This document shows, piece after piece, positions 50,066-63,171 of a stretch of 64,000 nt of DNA; position 1 is the stretch's first letter; each line of letters opens with the position of its first letter. Source of the stretch: Rosistilla carotiformis (GTDB taxonomy: Bacteria; Planctomycetota; Planctomycetia; Pirellulales; Pirellulaceae); NCBI RefSeq assembly GCF_007753095.1, contig NZ_CP036348.1:4813411-4877410 (forward strand). The letters are read 5' to 3'. Under the pieces are notes generated by a model, which made no database searches, was not told the DNA's origin, and saw only the letters and a list, made by a program, of their open reading frames with translations. The translations under genes and the position numbers were made by a program.

Positions 50066-52312
50066 ATGTATGCCACTGGCAGCCCAACGAATCCGATCCC
50101 CCTGCGAATGCGCGATGACCTGCGGGTGGTCCCTCACGTCTATCGCGGGGAACCGACGTATGTGGTCGGGGATTTGTTGGCGCTCGAATATTTTCGGTTG
50201 AACGAACAAGAGCACGCATTGCTGACGGCACTGGACGGCCAGCACAGCGTCATCGAAATCAAGGAACAGTTCGAAGCACGCTTCGCCCCCCATCGCATCA
50301 CGCAACAGGAGATCCAAGCCTATCTGATCGACTTCCACAAAAAGGGGTTGCTCGCCGGAGCGCTGTCCGATTCCGGGCGTCATCTTCATCGGATGGGGCG
50401 GCGACGCAAGCTGAAGCAGCGATTCAGCGAAGGCAAGAACGTGCTGGCCTTTCGTTGGCGCGGGATCAATCCCGACCGCGCCTTCCGTCTTGCGAACGAT
50501 TGTTTCGGTTGGTTCTTCAGCAAACCAATCGTGATTGCCAACGTGTTGCTGATGTTGTTCGCCGTCGCCTGGTTGGCCGCGCATGCGGATGAATTTGTCG
50601 CCCGCCTGCCCCGCATGCAGACATTCTTTTCAGGAAACAATTGGCTGCTATTGGCGATCGTACTGGCCGCGATGAAGGTGCTTCACGAATTCGGACACGG
50701 CATCGTTTTGACCCGGTATGGTCGCCGATGTCATGAACTGGGTGTGATGCTATTGGTTTTCATGCCCACCCTTTACGTCAACACCTCCGATTCCTGGCGT
50801 CTTGCCGATAAATGGAAGCGTGCCGCGATTGCCGCCGCCGGTGTCTATGTGGAACTGGTCCTGGCGGCGTTGGCCACATTGGGTTGGTGGCACAGCCGAC
50901 CGGGCGGATTCCAATACGTCTGTCTCAACGTGATGTTTCTGGGATCGGTCAGTGCGGTGTTGTTCAATGGCAACCCGTTGTTAAAGTTCGACGGGTATTA
51001 CATGTTGTGCGATCTGATCGAAATCCCCAACTTGCAGAAGCGATCCCAAACCATCGTTCGCAATCTCTTCCTTCGATTCGCGTTCGGCGTGCGGGAGGGA
51101 GACGAAGATATGTTACCGCTGCGAACGAAAGTCTGGTTGGTCGGGTATCTAATCGCCGCGACGCTCTATCGCATTGTTCTGATCTATGTCATCGCTTTTC
51201 TAATCGTTCGTCTCTTCCGCCCCGCGGGGCTGCAGGAGTTCGCCAAGATGTTCAGCTTTCTTTTGGTTGCCATGCTCGCCATCGTCCCGCTGATCGGGCT
51301 TGTCAAATACTTTTCCGTCCCCGGACGCATCCACAAGATCAAACCCGTTCGCGGCATCGGCGCGGCCGTACTGCTTGTCGCGGCGATGGTGTTCCTGTTC
51401 GCCGTCCCTTTGCCCAGCCATGTCGTCTGCGACTTCGTCGTTCAACCGCGCGATGCGCAAACGGTCTACGTCCAACATGATGCGGTTCTGGAAACGCTGC
51501 ATGTGACGCCGAAACAATACGTCCAGAAGGGGGAAAAAATCGCGACGCTACGCGACCTGGATGTAGAGCTGGAGATCGCCGAACTCAGCGGTCGTCTGAT
51601 TGAACTCGATAGCGAACAACGGATGCTCCGCTTGACGCGGTACCATGCTCCTTCCGGAAGCGACCCATTGAGCAATCTTCGCGAACAACGGTTGACGATC
51701 GAACAACGTCTGGCGCAATTGAACCGGATCCAACAGCAAATGGTTCTGCTGGCGCCTCAATCGGGCATGGTGATGCCGATCTGGTCGGAACCGCCGCCGC
51801 AGGCCGATGCCGACACCCTCGATTACTGGGACGGCTGGACACTGCACGCCGAAAACGTGGGGACATCCTTCCTGCGTGGCCAACCGATTTGCAAAATCGG
51901 GAATCTGGGAACCCCCGACGCGCGATTGACGATCGACCAAAGTGATATCGAATTTATCGACATAGGCCAACCGGTCGAACTGTTGCTCGATTCCCGTTCC
52001 GCGGTGTCGATCCCCAGTCGCATCGAATCGATCTCCGAAACCGATGCCGACCAGATCCGGGCCCATGTGTCGCAACAGTTTGGTGGAACGATTGAAACCA
52101 AGCCCAACGAGAGCATCTGGACCGACGAAATCGAAGATCCGCAGAACGCGCGTCCGGCGGGCGCCGTCTACCAAGCGATCGCCCATCTGCCAGAGACCGA
52201 ACAACCGCTGGAAGATGGTTTGCACGGAACCGCTCGCATTGCGATCGGCCAACAGACATTGGCGTCCCGGGCGATCCGGTTCCTGCAAAAGACATTCCGG
52301 ATTGATCTATAG
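50066..52312 (+). CDS. PqqD-like / M50 peptidase / HlyD fusion membrane protein
   Basis: 748 aa. Residues about 15-95 resemble a PqqD/RRE peptide-binding domain (VVPHVYRGEPTYVVGDLLAL). From about 150 there are membrane helices with the zinc motif HEFGH (207-211) and NPLLKFDGYY near 300, the M50 (site-2-protease-like) signature. Further helices follow to about 470. Then a HlyD-type hairpin and beta-barrel (VVQPRDAQTVYVQHDAVL, VTPKQYVQKGEKIATL, coiled-coil, APQSGMVMP). This is the architecture of peptide-export M50/HlyD fusions. It lies 20 bp after the SecA-like gene; co-transcription is likely. Confidence 0.9.
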   Translation: MYATGSPTNPIPLRMRDDLRVVPHVYRGEPTYVVGDLLALEYFRLNEQEHALLTALDGQHSVIEIKEQFEARFAPHRITQQEIQAYLIDFHKKGLLAGALSDSGRHLHRMGRRRKLKQRFSEGKNVLAFRWRGINPDRAFRLANDCFGWFFSKPIVIANVLLMLFAVAWLAAHADEFVARLPRMQTFFSGNNWLLLAIVLAAMKVLHEFGHGIVLTRYGRRCHELGVMLLVFMPTLYVNTSDSWRLADKWKRAAIAAAGVYVELVLAALATLGWWHSRPGGFQYVCLNVMFLGSVSAVLFNGNPLLKFDGYYMLCDLIEIPNLQKRSQTIVRNLFLRFAFGVREGDEDMLPLRTKVWLVGYLIAATLYRIVLIYVIAFLIVRLFRPAGLQEFAKMFSFLLVAMLAIVPLIGLVKYFSVPGRIHKIKPVRGIGAAVLLVAAMVFLFAVPLPSHVVCDFVVQPRDAQTVYVQHDAVLETLHVTPKQYVQKGEKIATLRDLDVELEIAELSGRLIELDSEQRMLRLTRYHAPSGSDPLSNLREQRLTIEQRLAQLNRIQQQMVLLAPQSGMVMPIWSEPPPQADADTLDYWDGWTLHAENVGTSFLRGQPICKIGNLGTPDARLTIDQSDIEFIDIGQPVELLLDSRSAVSIPSRIESISETDADQIRAHVSQQFGGTIETKPNESIWTDEIEDPQNARPAGAVYQAIAHLPETEQPLEDGLHGTARIAIGQQTLASRAIRFLQKTFRIDL

Positions 52313-52356
52313 ACGCGTCATGCCAGCACCGCTTCGCATCGGCGGTATTCTTCGCA

Positions 52357-55374
<3,018 letters not shown>

Positions 55375-55874
55375 GGAAGGTCTATCGCGCGGGCGGAAGA
55401 TGACTCAAGGGTGGGGCTGCCGCAGTGTAACATCTGCGGTGCCCCGTGTACGCAATGATTCTGTTTCAATATAGGCCAGTCTCAACAACGTGCCAGGCAA
55501 TCCGTGTCCCTCTCGACGCGCCTTCGCTGCATTTTCATGTGAATCAATATCGCCGGGCGATTCCGCTGCGAGCGTCCGGCGGATTTCAGACCTCGCACCG
55601 CGACACCACTCCAGGCCACGGACGAAGGATAACGCGAAGAAAGCGTTTGATTGTCAGTCCTAAAACTTGCACTTTGTATTTGACTCCGATCCTCACGAAT
55701 CGTTCACAAAAATCGAGCGCATCGGTCGCATTCAACGTTTTCCTTTGCCAATGCCCCAATCCCCCCAATTGAAACGATCTTGACCAATTCGACCAAGTTG
55801 GCATATCGTCAGATTAGCAAGGGGTCTGGGACGACTCCGCTCAAAACTAAAGCAAGCCAAGGAAGGCAAATGCC
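55375..55874 (+). other. Intergenic region between divergent kinase and aminotransferase genes
   Basis: About 500 bp with no credible gene. It must hold the promoters of both flanking genes, but I see no clear consensus pair. Frames in this stretch are short and lack family motifs. Confidence 0.5.
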
Positions 55875-57026
55875 ATGGCCGATGAACCAAATGTGCCACT
55901 GCTGGATGTAGGTCGAGGAAACGCGCCATTGCGTCAGGAGATGCTGGCGGCGATTGGAGAGGTGATCGATAGCGGTCGCTTCTTATACGGTCCCGATGTC
56001 TCGGCACTTGAGAATGAGATCGCGACCCTCAGCCAGGTCGATCATGCGATTGGATGTGCATCGGGAAGCGATGCGTTGTTGTTGGCCCTGATGGCTTTGG
56101 ATATCGGCCCCGGCGACGAAGTGATCGTTCCCAGTTTCACCTTCTTCGCCAGCGTCAGCTGCATCGAACGCTTGGGTGCCAAACCGGTGTTTGTCGACAT
56201 CCTGCCGGACACCTTCAACATCAATCACCGCGCGATCGAAGCGGCGATCACTCCCGCAACCCGCGCGATCATTCCGGTCCACTTGTTTGGCCAATGTGCG
56301 GCGATCGATAAGATCTGCCAGATTGGCGAAAAGCACGGCATCGCGATCATCGAAGACGCCGCTCAAGCGATCGCATCGGCCTACCACAGCCGACCGGCGG
56401 GCAGCTGGGGACGTATCGGTTGCTTCAGCTTCTATCCAACCAAGAACCTTGGCGGGATGGGCGACGGCGGCATGATGACCACCAACGATCCGCAAATCGC
56501 CGATCGTCTGCGCTTGCTGTCTTCGCACGGCATGCGACCTCGCTACCACCACCGTGCCTTGGGCATCAACAGCCGCCTGGATACTTTCCAAGCCGCAGTC
56601 CTCCGCGTCAAATTGAAGCATCTGCCCGAAGCGACGGTCAGCCGCCAAAAGAACGCGACGCGGTACCGCGACATGTTGCAAGCTGCAGACCTGCACAAAC
56701 ACTTTACGCTGCCGAAACTTGATCCCAACGCGTATCACGTTTGGAATCAGTATTCGATCCGCGTTCCCGATGGTCAACGCGACGCGGTTCGCGAACATCT
56801 CGCCAGCCACGGTGTCGGATCGGAAATCTATTACCCCGTTCCAATGCACCAACAGGAATGTTTCGCTCACGTCGCGGTTCAGCCCGGCTCGCTCCCCGAA
56901 ACCGAACGTGCGGCGAAGGAGATCTTGAATCTACCGATCTTCCCCGAACTGCAAGAATCCGAACAAGAACGCGTCGTCAGCGTCTTGCGTGGCTTCTTCC
57001 AAGGCCGCCAAAAAGCGGCTGCGTAA
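55875..57026 (+). CDS. DegT/DnrJ/EryC1/StrS-family aminotransferase
   Basis: 383 aa. PLP-dependent sugar aminotransferase family: AIGCASGSDALLLALMALDIG cofactor-phosphate loop, IIEDAAQAIASAY with the ring-stacking residues, and the PLP lysine at residue 190 in SFYPTKNLGGMGDGGMM. C-terminal YSIRVPDGQRDAVREHLASHG and MHQQECFAH complete the fold. Such enzymes add an amino group to keto-sugar nucleotides used for envelope or surface glycans. No other sugar genes are adjacent. Confidence 0.93.
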   Translation: MADEPNVPLLDVGRGNAPLRQEMLAAIGEVIDSGRFLYGPDVSALENEIATLSQVDHAIGCASGSDALLLALMALDIGPGDEVIVPSFTFFASVSCIERLGAKPVFVDILPDTFNINHRAIEAAITPATRAIIPVHLFGQCAAIDKICQIGEKHGIAIIEDAAQAIASAYHSRPAGSWGRIGCFSFYPTKNLGGMGDGGMMTTNDPQIADRLRLLSSHGMRPRYHHRALGINSRLDTFQAAVLRVKLKHLPEATVSRQKNATRYRDMLQAADLHKHFTLPKLDPNAYHVWNQYSIRVPDGQRDAVREHLASHGVGSEIYYPVPMHQQECFAHVAVQPGSLPETERAAKEILNLPIFPELQESEQERVVSVLRGFFQGRQKAAA

Positions 57027-57737
57027 CGCACCGGATACCAAATCGCCGCGTGACTTCAACCACCACGCGGTGCTCTCTCCGTGGGGAATAAATGCCTGGG
57101 CCCCACCGGTACGAACCTGCGATTCCAAAACTCAAAACGCAAAAATGTAATGCGTTCAAAGCGTGTTGAGTTTTGGGGTTCTGACGCACGATAAACCGCA
57201 TCGGCAATGCGGTCGCTGGTCGATTCTCCCGACGACGGGAACTCGAATCGAGTCGCGGTTCCGTGGAATTAGCGACGCTCGTCACACCAAGCAAGCGTTG
57301 CGCAGCGCTCTCACCAAGCCGAACCGGTTGGAACGCAGCCCCGCCCACCAGGCCGAAATAAGAATGGTTCGGTAGGGACGCCCCCAGAAAGAAGACTTCG
57401 CTCGCATCGCACGGGCAAAGCCAGTGGCACCCAAAATCAAACCGGCCCATTTGGGAACAGACAACCCCTTGGTTCCCAACGATGCACTTCGAGAAACTCG
57501 CTCTCGAACGAAGGCCCCAATCGACACAGTCAATTTTGTGGATGTCCCCTTTCCACCTTTAGAATGACGCAGGAGGTGTTATCTCTCGATGTCGGGTGTT
57601 CGCGGTCTAATGGCGTGATTTCCGTGTAGAATAGGAAGCGGCCGAGAGGGCACTCTACGTCCTGCTTGCTCGCACTCATCCCGCGACGTAGACTCACCGT
57701 TGCCTTTCACGTTGTTTGATTCGCCACCGAGGACAAT
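57027..57737 (+). other. Intergenic region without recognised gene
   Basis: About 710 bp. Several short frames exist on both strands (for example 57282-57533 minus), but none shows a family motif or usable start context. GTGTAGAAT (57624-57632) could be an extended -10 element for the AraC gene. Low-coding stretch, possibly the remains of older genes. Confidence 0.5.
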
Positions 57738-58565
57738 ATGGCTTCCGGATTAAAAGTGAAGCATTTCAAAGTTCGTGGTTCTGCCGACGACGGGATTACG
57801 GTGCATCAATGGGAGTCGGTCGAACACACTTGGCCGAATCACTCGCACCCTGAATACAAACTGGGCGTTTCCGAAGGGGGGACGGGGACGTTTTTCTATC
57901 GTGGCCAGCGATACTTCACCGGACCGGGGACTCTGCTTGTTATTCACCCCAATGAAGTGCATTCGTGCACGGCTACCGGAGCGTGGCGTTATCTCTATGC
58001 TGCCCCGAACGTCATCGCCAGTATCGTCAGGACGTTTGACCGCAACGGTGATATCGAACCATTGTTGCTGCCCCCGGTCATCGACGACACGCAACTTGTC
58101 GAGCTCGTTTTGCAGGCTCACCGGGCGATGGACGACGGAGATCCACAGTTGGATCAGGAATCAGCCTTTTATGAAGCCATCTGCGAGCTTTTGGTGCGGC
58201 ACGCATCGATGCCGGACATTCCGAAAAAGCGGGGACGTGCGAACATTCGGAGAGTCAAGGAGAGCTTGGAAGCGAAATTCCGCGAGAATGTCTCGCTTCA
58301 CGAACTCGCCCAATTGGCTGGGACCTCCGCCCCTTATTTAAGCCGCGTCTTCTCCAAAGAGGTCGGCATTCCCATCCAGGCCTATCTCTCTCAGATCCGA
58401 GTCCGTCGTGCGCAGCAGATGTTGATGGCCGGTGAGACGCTAGCTAACGTCACCTACGCTGCCGGTTTCGCGGACCAGTCGCACTTCACTCGGCATTTCA
58501 AACGATTCATCGGGGTCGCGCCGGGAGCGTACTCGAAGGCAGTGAATTCATCGAGCCACTCCTGA
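57738..58565 (+). CDS. AraC-family regulator with cupin ligand domain
   Basis: 275 aa. Residues about 20-90 form the AraC-type cupin (VEHTWPNHSHPEYKLGVSEGG, FFYRGQRYFTGPGTLLVIHP). C-terminal 100 residues hold two helix-turn-helix motifs: SLHELAQLAGTSAPYLSRVF and LANVTYAAGFADQSHFTRHF, ending VAPGAYSKA. It likely controls the downstream SDR gene (58877) or neighbouring functions. Independent of the second AraC gene at 60469, which is of another subfamily. Confidence 0.9.
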   Translation: MASGLKVKHFKVRGSADDGITVHQWESVEHTWPNHSHPEYKLGVSEGGTGTFFYRGQRYFTGPGTLLVIHPNEVHSCTATGAWRYLYAAPNVIASIVRTFDRNGDIEPLLLPPVIDDTQLVELVLQAHRAMDDGDPQLDQESAFYEAICELLVRHASMPDIPKKRGRANIRRVKESLEAKFRENVSLHELAQLAGTSAPYLSRVFSKEVGIPIQAYLSQIRVRRAQQMLMAGETLANVTYAAGFADQSHFTRHFKRFIGVAPGAYSKAVNSSSHS

Positions 58566-58876
58566 CCCGCCGTCGCGCTCCCCAAGCCGTCCGGTGTCAC
58601 GCGCAATAGAGCGTGAAAGATCGGATGGCTCGCCCCCTTCCGCGAAATAATCGACGGTGTTGATACCAAAGTGGACGGGCGACGGGGACGATCCGCAGGT
58701 TCTGAGCCTGCGTACATCCTTGCAGCAGTTCTTTTGACGGCGCGCAAAATCGTTCAAGAAGCTTCCCGGGCACCTCCCTAAACTTATGGCGTAGAAGGGC
58801 TACAAGTCAGCCCCGTCTGTTGAAGTATTCGCTTCGACACCCATCCATGAACGCCAGGGAATAGGATAAGAATTCG
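58566..58876 (+). other. Intergenic spacer before the SDR gene
   Basis: About 310 bp. A minus-strand frame through 58548-58757 encodes VHFGINTVDYFAEGG; I cannot match it to any family and its reality is doubtful. A weak AGGGAATAGGATAAG stretch precedes the SDR start. Confidence 0.45.
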
Positions 58877-59665
58877 ATGAATCTTGAACTCAACAACAAG
58901 ACGGCACTGGTCACCGCATCAACAGGCGGAATCGGGCTGGCGATCGCGACTCGCCTGGCTGCCGAAGGGGCAACAACCATCGTCAACGGTCGCAGCGAAG
59001 CGAGCGTCGAGACGGCGATTGGAAAAATTCGCGAGAGTCAACCGAAGGCCGACCTGATCGGGCTGGTTTCCGACAATGGGACGGCCGAAGGCGTCGCACG
59101 AACCATCGCCGAACATCCGCAGATCGATATCCTGGTCAACAATCTGGGCATTTTTGAAGCGGTCGATTTCTTCGATCTGACGGACGAAGCGTGGCAGCAC
59201 ATCTTTGACATCAACGTGATGAGTGGTGTGCGGCTTGCACGGCATTACCTCAAGCAAATGCTGGAGCAAAACACCGGACGCATCATCTTCATCAGCAGCG
59301 AATCCGGCGTCGTCCCCGCTCCGGAAATGCCTCACTACGCGATGACCAAGACGGCACAACTTGCCGTCTCGCGCAGTCTGGCTCAATTGACCAAGGGAAG
59401 CCGCGTTACGGTGAACACCGTCATGCCTGGATCGACGTTAACGCCAGGTGTGAAGGAATTCGTCAGCAACCTTTTCCCGGACGACCCCTACGATTCGGCG
59501 GAGAAGCGATTCATGGCAGACAATCGGCCGACCTCGTTGATTCAACGATTGATAGAACCCGAAGAGATTGCCAACATGGTTGCCTTTGTTGCCAGCCCAC
59601 TCGCATCGGCTATCAACGGAGCACCAATACGAGTCGACGGAGGACTCATTCCAACGATTGCTTAA
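58877..59665 (+). CDS. Short-chain dehydrogenase/reductase
   Basis: 262 aa. Cofactor site [16 protein letters not shown] (TGxxxGIG type), NNLG motif in [13 protein letters not shown], and active-site region with Ser (ISSESG) and YAMTK (Tyr and Lys). The C-terminus ends with [12 protein letters not shown], common to the FabG-like group. NAD(P)-dependent; substrate unknown. Preceded by an AraC gene in the same direction. Confidence 0.92.
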   Translation: MNLELNNKTALVTASTGGIGLAIATRLAAEGATTIVNGRSEASVETAIGKIRESQPKADLIGLVSDNGTAEGVARTIAEHPQIDILVNNLGIFEAVDFFDLTDEAWQHIFDINVMSGVRLARHYLKQMLEQNTGRIIFISSESGVVPAPEMPHYAMTKTAQLAVSRSLAQLTKGSRVTVNTVMPGSTLTPGVKEFVSNLFPDDPYDSAEKRFMADNRPTSLIQRLIEPEEIANMVAFVASPLASAINGAPIRVDGGLIPTIA

Positions 59666-60165
59666 CGGAGGAGGAAAAGAAACGTGAAGGTGACGCGGGC
59701 GAAACAGGGCATCGGTTTGAACTGCCAAGGTAGCTGACAAGAACTCGCGTAAACCGTTGCAATTAGAAGAGAAACAGCTCGCCGCAAATCGAAGCGACGT
59801 GCTGTTTTGAATTCAAGGTCGGGGCGACAAGACACGGTTAGAACTTTTTTGCTCCTCTCTTTCCGACCTGCAAACATCCGATCCTGCGGCTTTCGCCGGG
59901 CTAAAAGCCCTGATCGGAGAAAACCGTAAACAGCTGAAGTGATTCGCTTCTCGTCTTCCAAAGCAAGGCGGAAAGCGGTTCACCAAACAGCTTTCTTAAA
60001 GCCCTTGCCGAGCAAAGTTTGATTAGCCGGTCCTTCGCTGGCACGATCCCGCAAAGACGCTTTCACAGGCTTCTTTGCTAATCGACCTATTGTGTTTCTG
60101 GCTACCCGAACGCGAACGCGTTTCGGCGTGGCCTTGCCAAGCGTTTCAGATGGAGACCCAAGCCC
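59666..60165 (+). other. Intergenic region without recognised gene
   Basis: About 500 bp, low coding potential. It starts with GGAGGAGG after the SDR stop and ends with the ribosome binding site of the following 60-aa gene. I see no family motif, repeat or clear promoter. Confidence 0.45.
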
Positions 60166-60348
60166 ATGACTAACTCACCTACTCCAAGCGAAGACCCGAA
60201 GGATCAAAAAGAAGCTGAAGACCAGCTCGATGCAAGCGAGGAGCAAGCTCTTGATAATCCCATCAAGCAAGAACAGTATCGTCAGGAATACCTCCGTCAG
60301 CTCCGACTCCGGTCGTGTCCCGGCTACGGTGAAACCGATCTAGTCTAA
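60166..60348 (+). CDS. Small acidic protein, unknown function, 60 aa
   Basis: MTNSPTPSEDPKDQKEAEDQ begins a strongly charged, Glu/Asp/Gln-rich protein. EQALDNPIKQEQYRQEYLRQ is helical, and RSCPGYGETDLV closes it. GGAGA lies about 8 bp upstream of the ATG. No family recognised. It converges on the AraC_N-type regulator at 60469. Confidence 0.5.
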   Translation: MTNSPTPSEDPKDQKEAEDQLDASEEQALDNPIKQEQYRQEYLRQLRLRSCPGYGETDLV

Positions 60349-60468
60349 CTTGTCGGCGAAGCGAATCAGAATACGAGTCAGCGACGAGCGCGGTGACACG
60401 GGAACCACATTGCGATCGGCCAGCCGGAACCGTCTGCCATGGGTTTCCTTCAGTCGTCCCGAACATTT

Positions 60469-61359
60469 CTACGAAGTTGCCGAAAGTACGGCGTCAACGT
60501 CTTGGCGAGGCGGTGCGCCAAACATGCGGCGGTATTCACGGCTGAACTGGGACGGGCTCTCGTATCCAACACGAAAGCCGGCTTCGGCTGCATCGAGCCT
60601 TTCTCCGAGCATCAAGCTGCGAGCTTCCTGGAGCCTTATGCGCTTCTGATACTGCAATGGCGTCATAGCAGTCACGCTCTTGAAATGCAGGTGAAACGAA
60701 GAGACGCTCAGTCCAACTTGCTCCGCAAGGGATTCAATTCTCAATGGGTCGGCGAAGTGGTCCTTTAGCCAACGAATTGCTTGCGCAATGCGGTAAGCGG
60801 GAGCTCCTGCCAGCGCGATTTGGCGAAGACGCATTCCCTGCGGACCGGTCAATACTCGGTGAGTGATTTCGCGTAACACGAGCGGCCCAAGGGGGCCGAT
60901 GTCCTGCGGCGCGTCAAGCAGAGCGACGAGTCGGCTCACGGCATCGAGTAGTTGCGGTTGGACCAGCGTTACGGCCAACCCTCGCTCCGATGGACCGGTT
61001 GTCGAAACAGTCGAACCGTCAGCAAGCAAATCCCCAACGACTCTTGGATCCAACGAGATTTGCAAGCCGAAATAGGGCTTACTGGACGATGCCTCAATCA
61101 CTCGCGCATCGACCGGAAGGTCGACCGATACCAGCAGGAACTGTCCCTCGTCCATTCGGTATGCTTCATCGGCCAGCACGACTTCTTTGCCACCCTGGGC
61201 AACGAAGCACAAACACGGGTCGTAAATCAGAGCCGTCATCTCCGTCGGCGCCGAGAACGACGACAATTTAAGCTCCGGAATCGCACTGCTGACCGACTTA
61301 TTCGCAGTCGAATGCCGCCGAACCACAGACACCAGCGTTTTCAATTGTTGGCTGTTCAT
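60469..61359 (-). CDS. AraC-family regulator with AraC_N-type domain
   Basis: 296 aa. N-terminal AraC_N domain: IPELKLSSFSAPTEMTALIYDPCLCFVAQGGKEVVLAD and MDEGQFLLVSVDLPV. Two helix-turn-helix motifs: RIESLAEQVGLSVSSFHLHF and DAAEAGFRVGYESPSQFSRE. This subfamily is commonly located beside alcohol dehydrogenase, SDR or cupin genes and activates them, often in horizontally mobile metabolic sets. Here it is divergent from the cupin/SDR/hydrolase genes at 61762-64000, which are its likely targets. Confidence 0.9.
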   Translation of the reverse strand: MNSQQLKTLVSVVRRHSTANKSVSSAIPELKLSSFSAPTEMTALIYDPCLCFVAQGGKEVVLADEAYRMDEGQFLLVSVDLPVDARVIEASSSKPYFGLQISLDPRVVGDLLADGSTVSTTGPSERGLAVTLVQPQLLDAVSRLVALLDAPQDIGPLGPLVLREITHRVLTGPQGMRLRQIALAGAPAYRIAQAIRWLKDHFADPLRIESLAEQVGLSVSSFHLHFKSVTAMTPLQYQKRIRLQEARSLMLGERLDAAEAGFRVGYESPSQFSREYRRMFGAPPRQDVDAVLSATS

Positions 61360-61761
61360 TTTTGCTCCTTCCGAAATTGCCGTCTTGCGTCTGGCGAGGG
61401 GCGCCCTCGTTGTCTTTATCGTACCGAGGGCTGGCGAGTGTGACTACCTTCGGTTCGCATGCTTGCGGAGGATCAGGCAATCGCGTAGCAGGATTGTGTT
61501 ACTGGCGGGGAGTTTTTATCGAATAGCATTCAACGTCTAAGAGCGAGTTTGGTCGGAGCAAGTTGGAGATAATCATAGAGATGAATTCCTGCTTGGAATC
61601 ATTTTCGTCGAGTGGTATATGAACGCTAGCCAGTTTGCTGAAATCGAAGTTTAAAGCCGCGGAGGATCAGGCAATGAGCCAAGAGGATCGTTCTATCCCC
61701 TGTTGTGAAGGGACGAATACGATGAAGTACTGACACAACTCAACTTGAAGGACGAAGCCAA
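61360..61761 (+). other. Divergent intergenic region with a 17-bp direct repeat
   Basis: About 400 bp between the AraC_N regulator and the cupin gene. GCGGAGGATCAGGCAAT occurs at 61465-61481 and again at 61659-61675. No gene seen. The region should contain the regulator's operator; which sequence that is cannot be decided by eye. Confidence 0.55.
61465..61675 (+). repeat. 17-bp direct repeat pair upstream of the cupin gene
   Basis: Identical copies GCGGAGGATCAGGCAAT at 61465-61481 and 61659-61675, 194 bp apart. Perfect identity over 17 bp within 400 bp is not expected by chance. Possible binding sites or the scar of a small duplication. Confidence 0.6.
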
Positions 61762-62349
61762 ATGGCAAACCGAAACTCAAAGATTCAACGCAGCAGGTTG
61801 GCAAGCTTGCAATCGCAAAGCTTGTCGCCTGCCTCTCAGATCCGACTCAATCGTCGAGAGTTTACTGGGGTTGCAGGTGCTGCTGCGTTTTCACTGTCGA
61901 CTATTGGTGAAATCAGAGCAAACCAAGAGTCTACGAAATCGAAGGAGGAAATAATGGAAATCACAAGAAATGGGGTGCAACCCTCTAAGGCCGGACCACC
62001 AGACTGGTTCACCGGTAAAACGCGAATCGACCCGTTGTTCGATGCCCATGAACCGGCACGAACTTCCGGTGCGAGCGTCACTTTCGAACCTGCCGCCCGC
62101 ACGGCGTGGCATACGCATCCCCTCGGCCAGACTTTGATCGTGGTGTCGGGCCTCGGCCGTGTGCAGGTCTGGGGAGGCCCGGTCGAGGAGATTCGTCCAG
62201 GCGACGTGGTGTGGTTCCCGCCAGGAGTGAAACACTGGCACGGCGCGTCGCCCGCGACCGCGATGTCCCACATCGCGATTATGGAATCCCTCGACGGCAA
62301 AGTTGTCGATTGGATGGAGCATGTCACCGAAGAGCAGTATGGAGCGTAG
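61762..62349 (+). CDS. Tat-exported cupin protein
   Basis: 195 aa. An unusually long N-terminus, then the twin-arginine motif [16 protein letters not shown] and a hydrophobic stretch. The mature part from about residue 65 is a small cupin: [23 protein letters not shown] and [20 protein letters not shown] give the two cupin motifs with metal-binding His. Similar small cupins are found with SDR and hydrolase genes and include quercetinase or mandelonitrile-lyase-like enzymes; the reaction is not certain here. First of three same-strand genes. Confidence 0.85.
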   Translation: MANRNSKIQRSRLASLQSQSLSPASQIRLNRREFTGVAGAAAFSLSTIGEIRANQESTKSKEEIMEITRNGVQPSKAGPPDWFTGKTRIDPLFDAHEPARTSGASVTFEPAARTAWHTHPLGQTLIVVSGLGRVQVWGGPVEEIRPGDVVWFPPGVKHWHGASPATAMSHIAIMESLDGKVVDWMEHVTEEQYGA

Positions 62350-62403
62350 TCGCGTTCTGATTGTCAACTAAGTGAGTATCAACAATACGAAAGGTATAAC
62401 GTC

Positions 62404-63153
62404 ATGATGAGTGAGAATATCAAAGGGAAAGTCGTCGTCATTACTGGAGCCAGTAGCGGTCTCGGTGAAGCAACCGCACGGCTGCTTTCCGCTGAGGGAG
62501 CAACGGTGGTGCTGGCCGCAAGACGGGCCGATCGCATCAAGGGACTGGCGGACGAACTTGAGGCACGAGGCGGAAAAGCGCTGGCTGTGGTCACAGATGT
62601 CACCGACCGCCAGCAAATGAAGGCACTCGTTGACAAGGCGGTAGCAACCTACGGCCAGATTGACGTGCTCATCAACAATGCCGGGGTCATGCCACTTTCG
62701 CCTCTCGAGCGGCTGAAGGTCGACGAATGGGATCAGATGATTGACGTCAACGTCAAAGGCGTTCTGTACGGCATTGCCGCCGCGCTTCCCTACATGAAGG
62801 AGCAGAAGTCCGGTCACATCATCAATGTCTCGTCTGTCGCGGGCCATAAGCTCTTCGGAGGCTCTGCCGTTTATTCCGCGACCAAGTTTGCAGTGCGGGC
62901 TTTGTCTGAAGGGTTGCGGCAGGAGATGACGCCCTACAACGTACGCACCACGATCATCTCGCCGGGCGCGGTCAAAACGGAACTGCTGGAACACATCAGC
63001 GAGCAGGACGTTCAGAAAACGACTCAGGACCATGTAGCCCAGGTCGGAGTGCCCGCCGAAACCTTCGCCCGCATGGTGGCCTTCGCTGTCAACGAGCCCG
63101 AAGAGGTCGGCGTCAACGAGATCCTGTTCAGGCCAACGGCCCAGGAACTCTGA
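62404..63153 (+). CDS. Short-chain dehydrogenase/reductase
   Basis: 249 aa. Cofactor motif [19 protein letters not shown] in [20 protein letters not shown], catalytic Ser in [13 protein letters not shown] and [14 protein letters not shown] with Tyr and Lys. The C-terminus [16 protein letters not shown] is typical of the subgroup beside small cupins. NAD(P)-dependent oxidoreductase. Followed by a relic of a similar C-terminus at 63172-63228. Confidence 0.93.
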   Translation: MMSENIKGKVVVITGASSGLGEATARLLSAEGATVVLAARRADRIKGLADELEARGGKALAVVTDVTDRQQMKALVDKAVATYGQIDVLINNAGVMPLSPLERLKVDEWDQMIDVNVKGVLYGIAAALPYMKEQKSGHIINVSSVAGHKLFGGSAVYSATKFAVRALSEGLRQEMTPYNVRTTIISPGAVKTELLEHISEQDVQKTTQDHVAQVGVPAETFARMVAFAVNEPEEVGVNEILFRPTAQEL

Positions 63154-63171
63154 TCGAAACAGATCGATGAA

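Noticed and set aside
57282-57533. 83-aa minus-strand frame in the 57 kb spacer
   Set aside because: Arg/Trp-rich text without motif; spacer has no other coding sign, so I left it as unassigned sequence.
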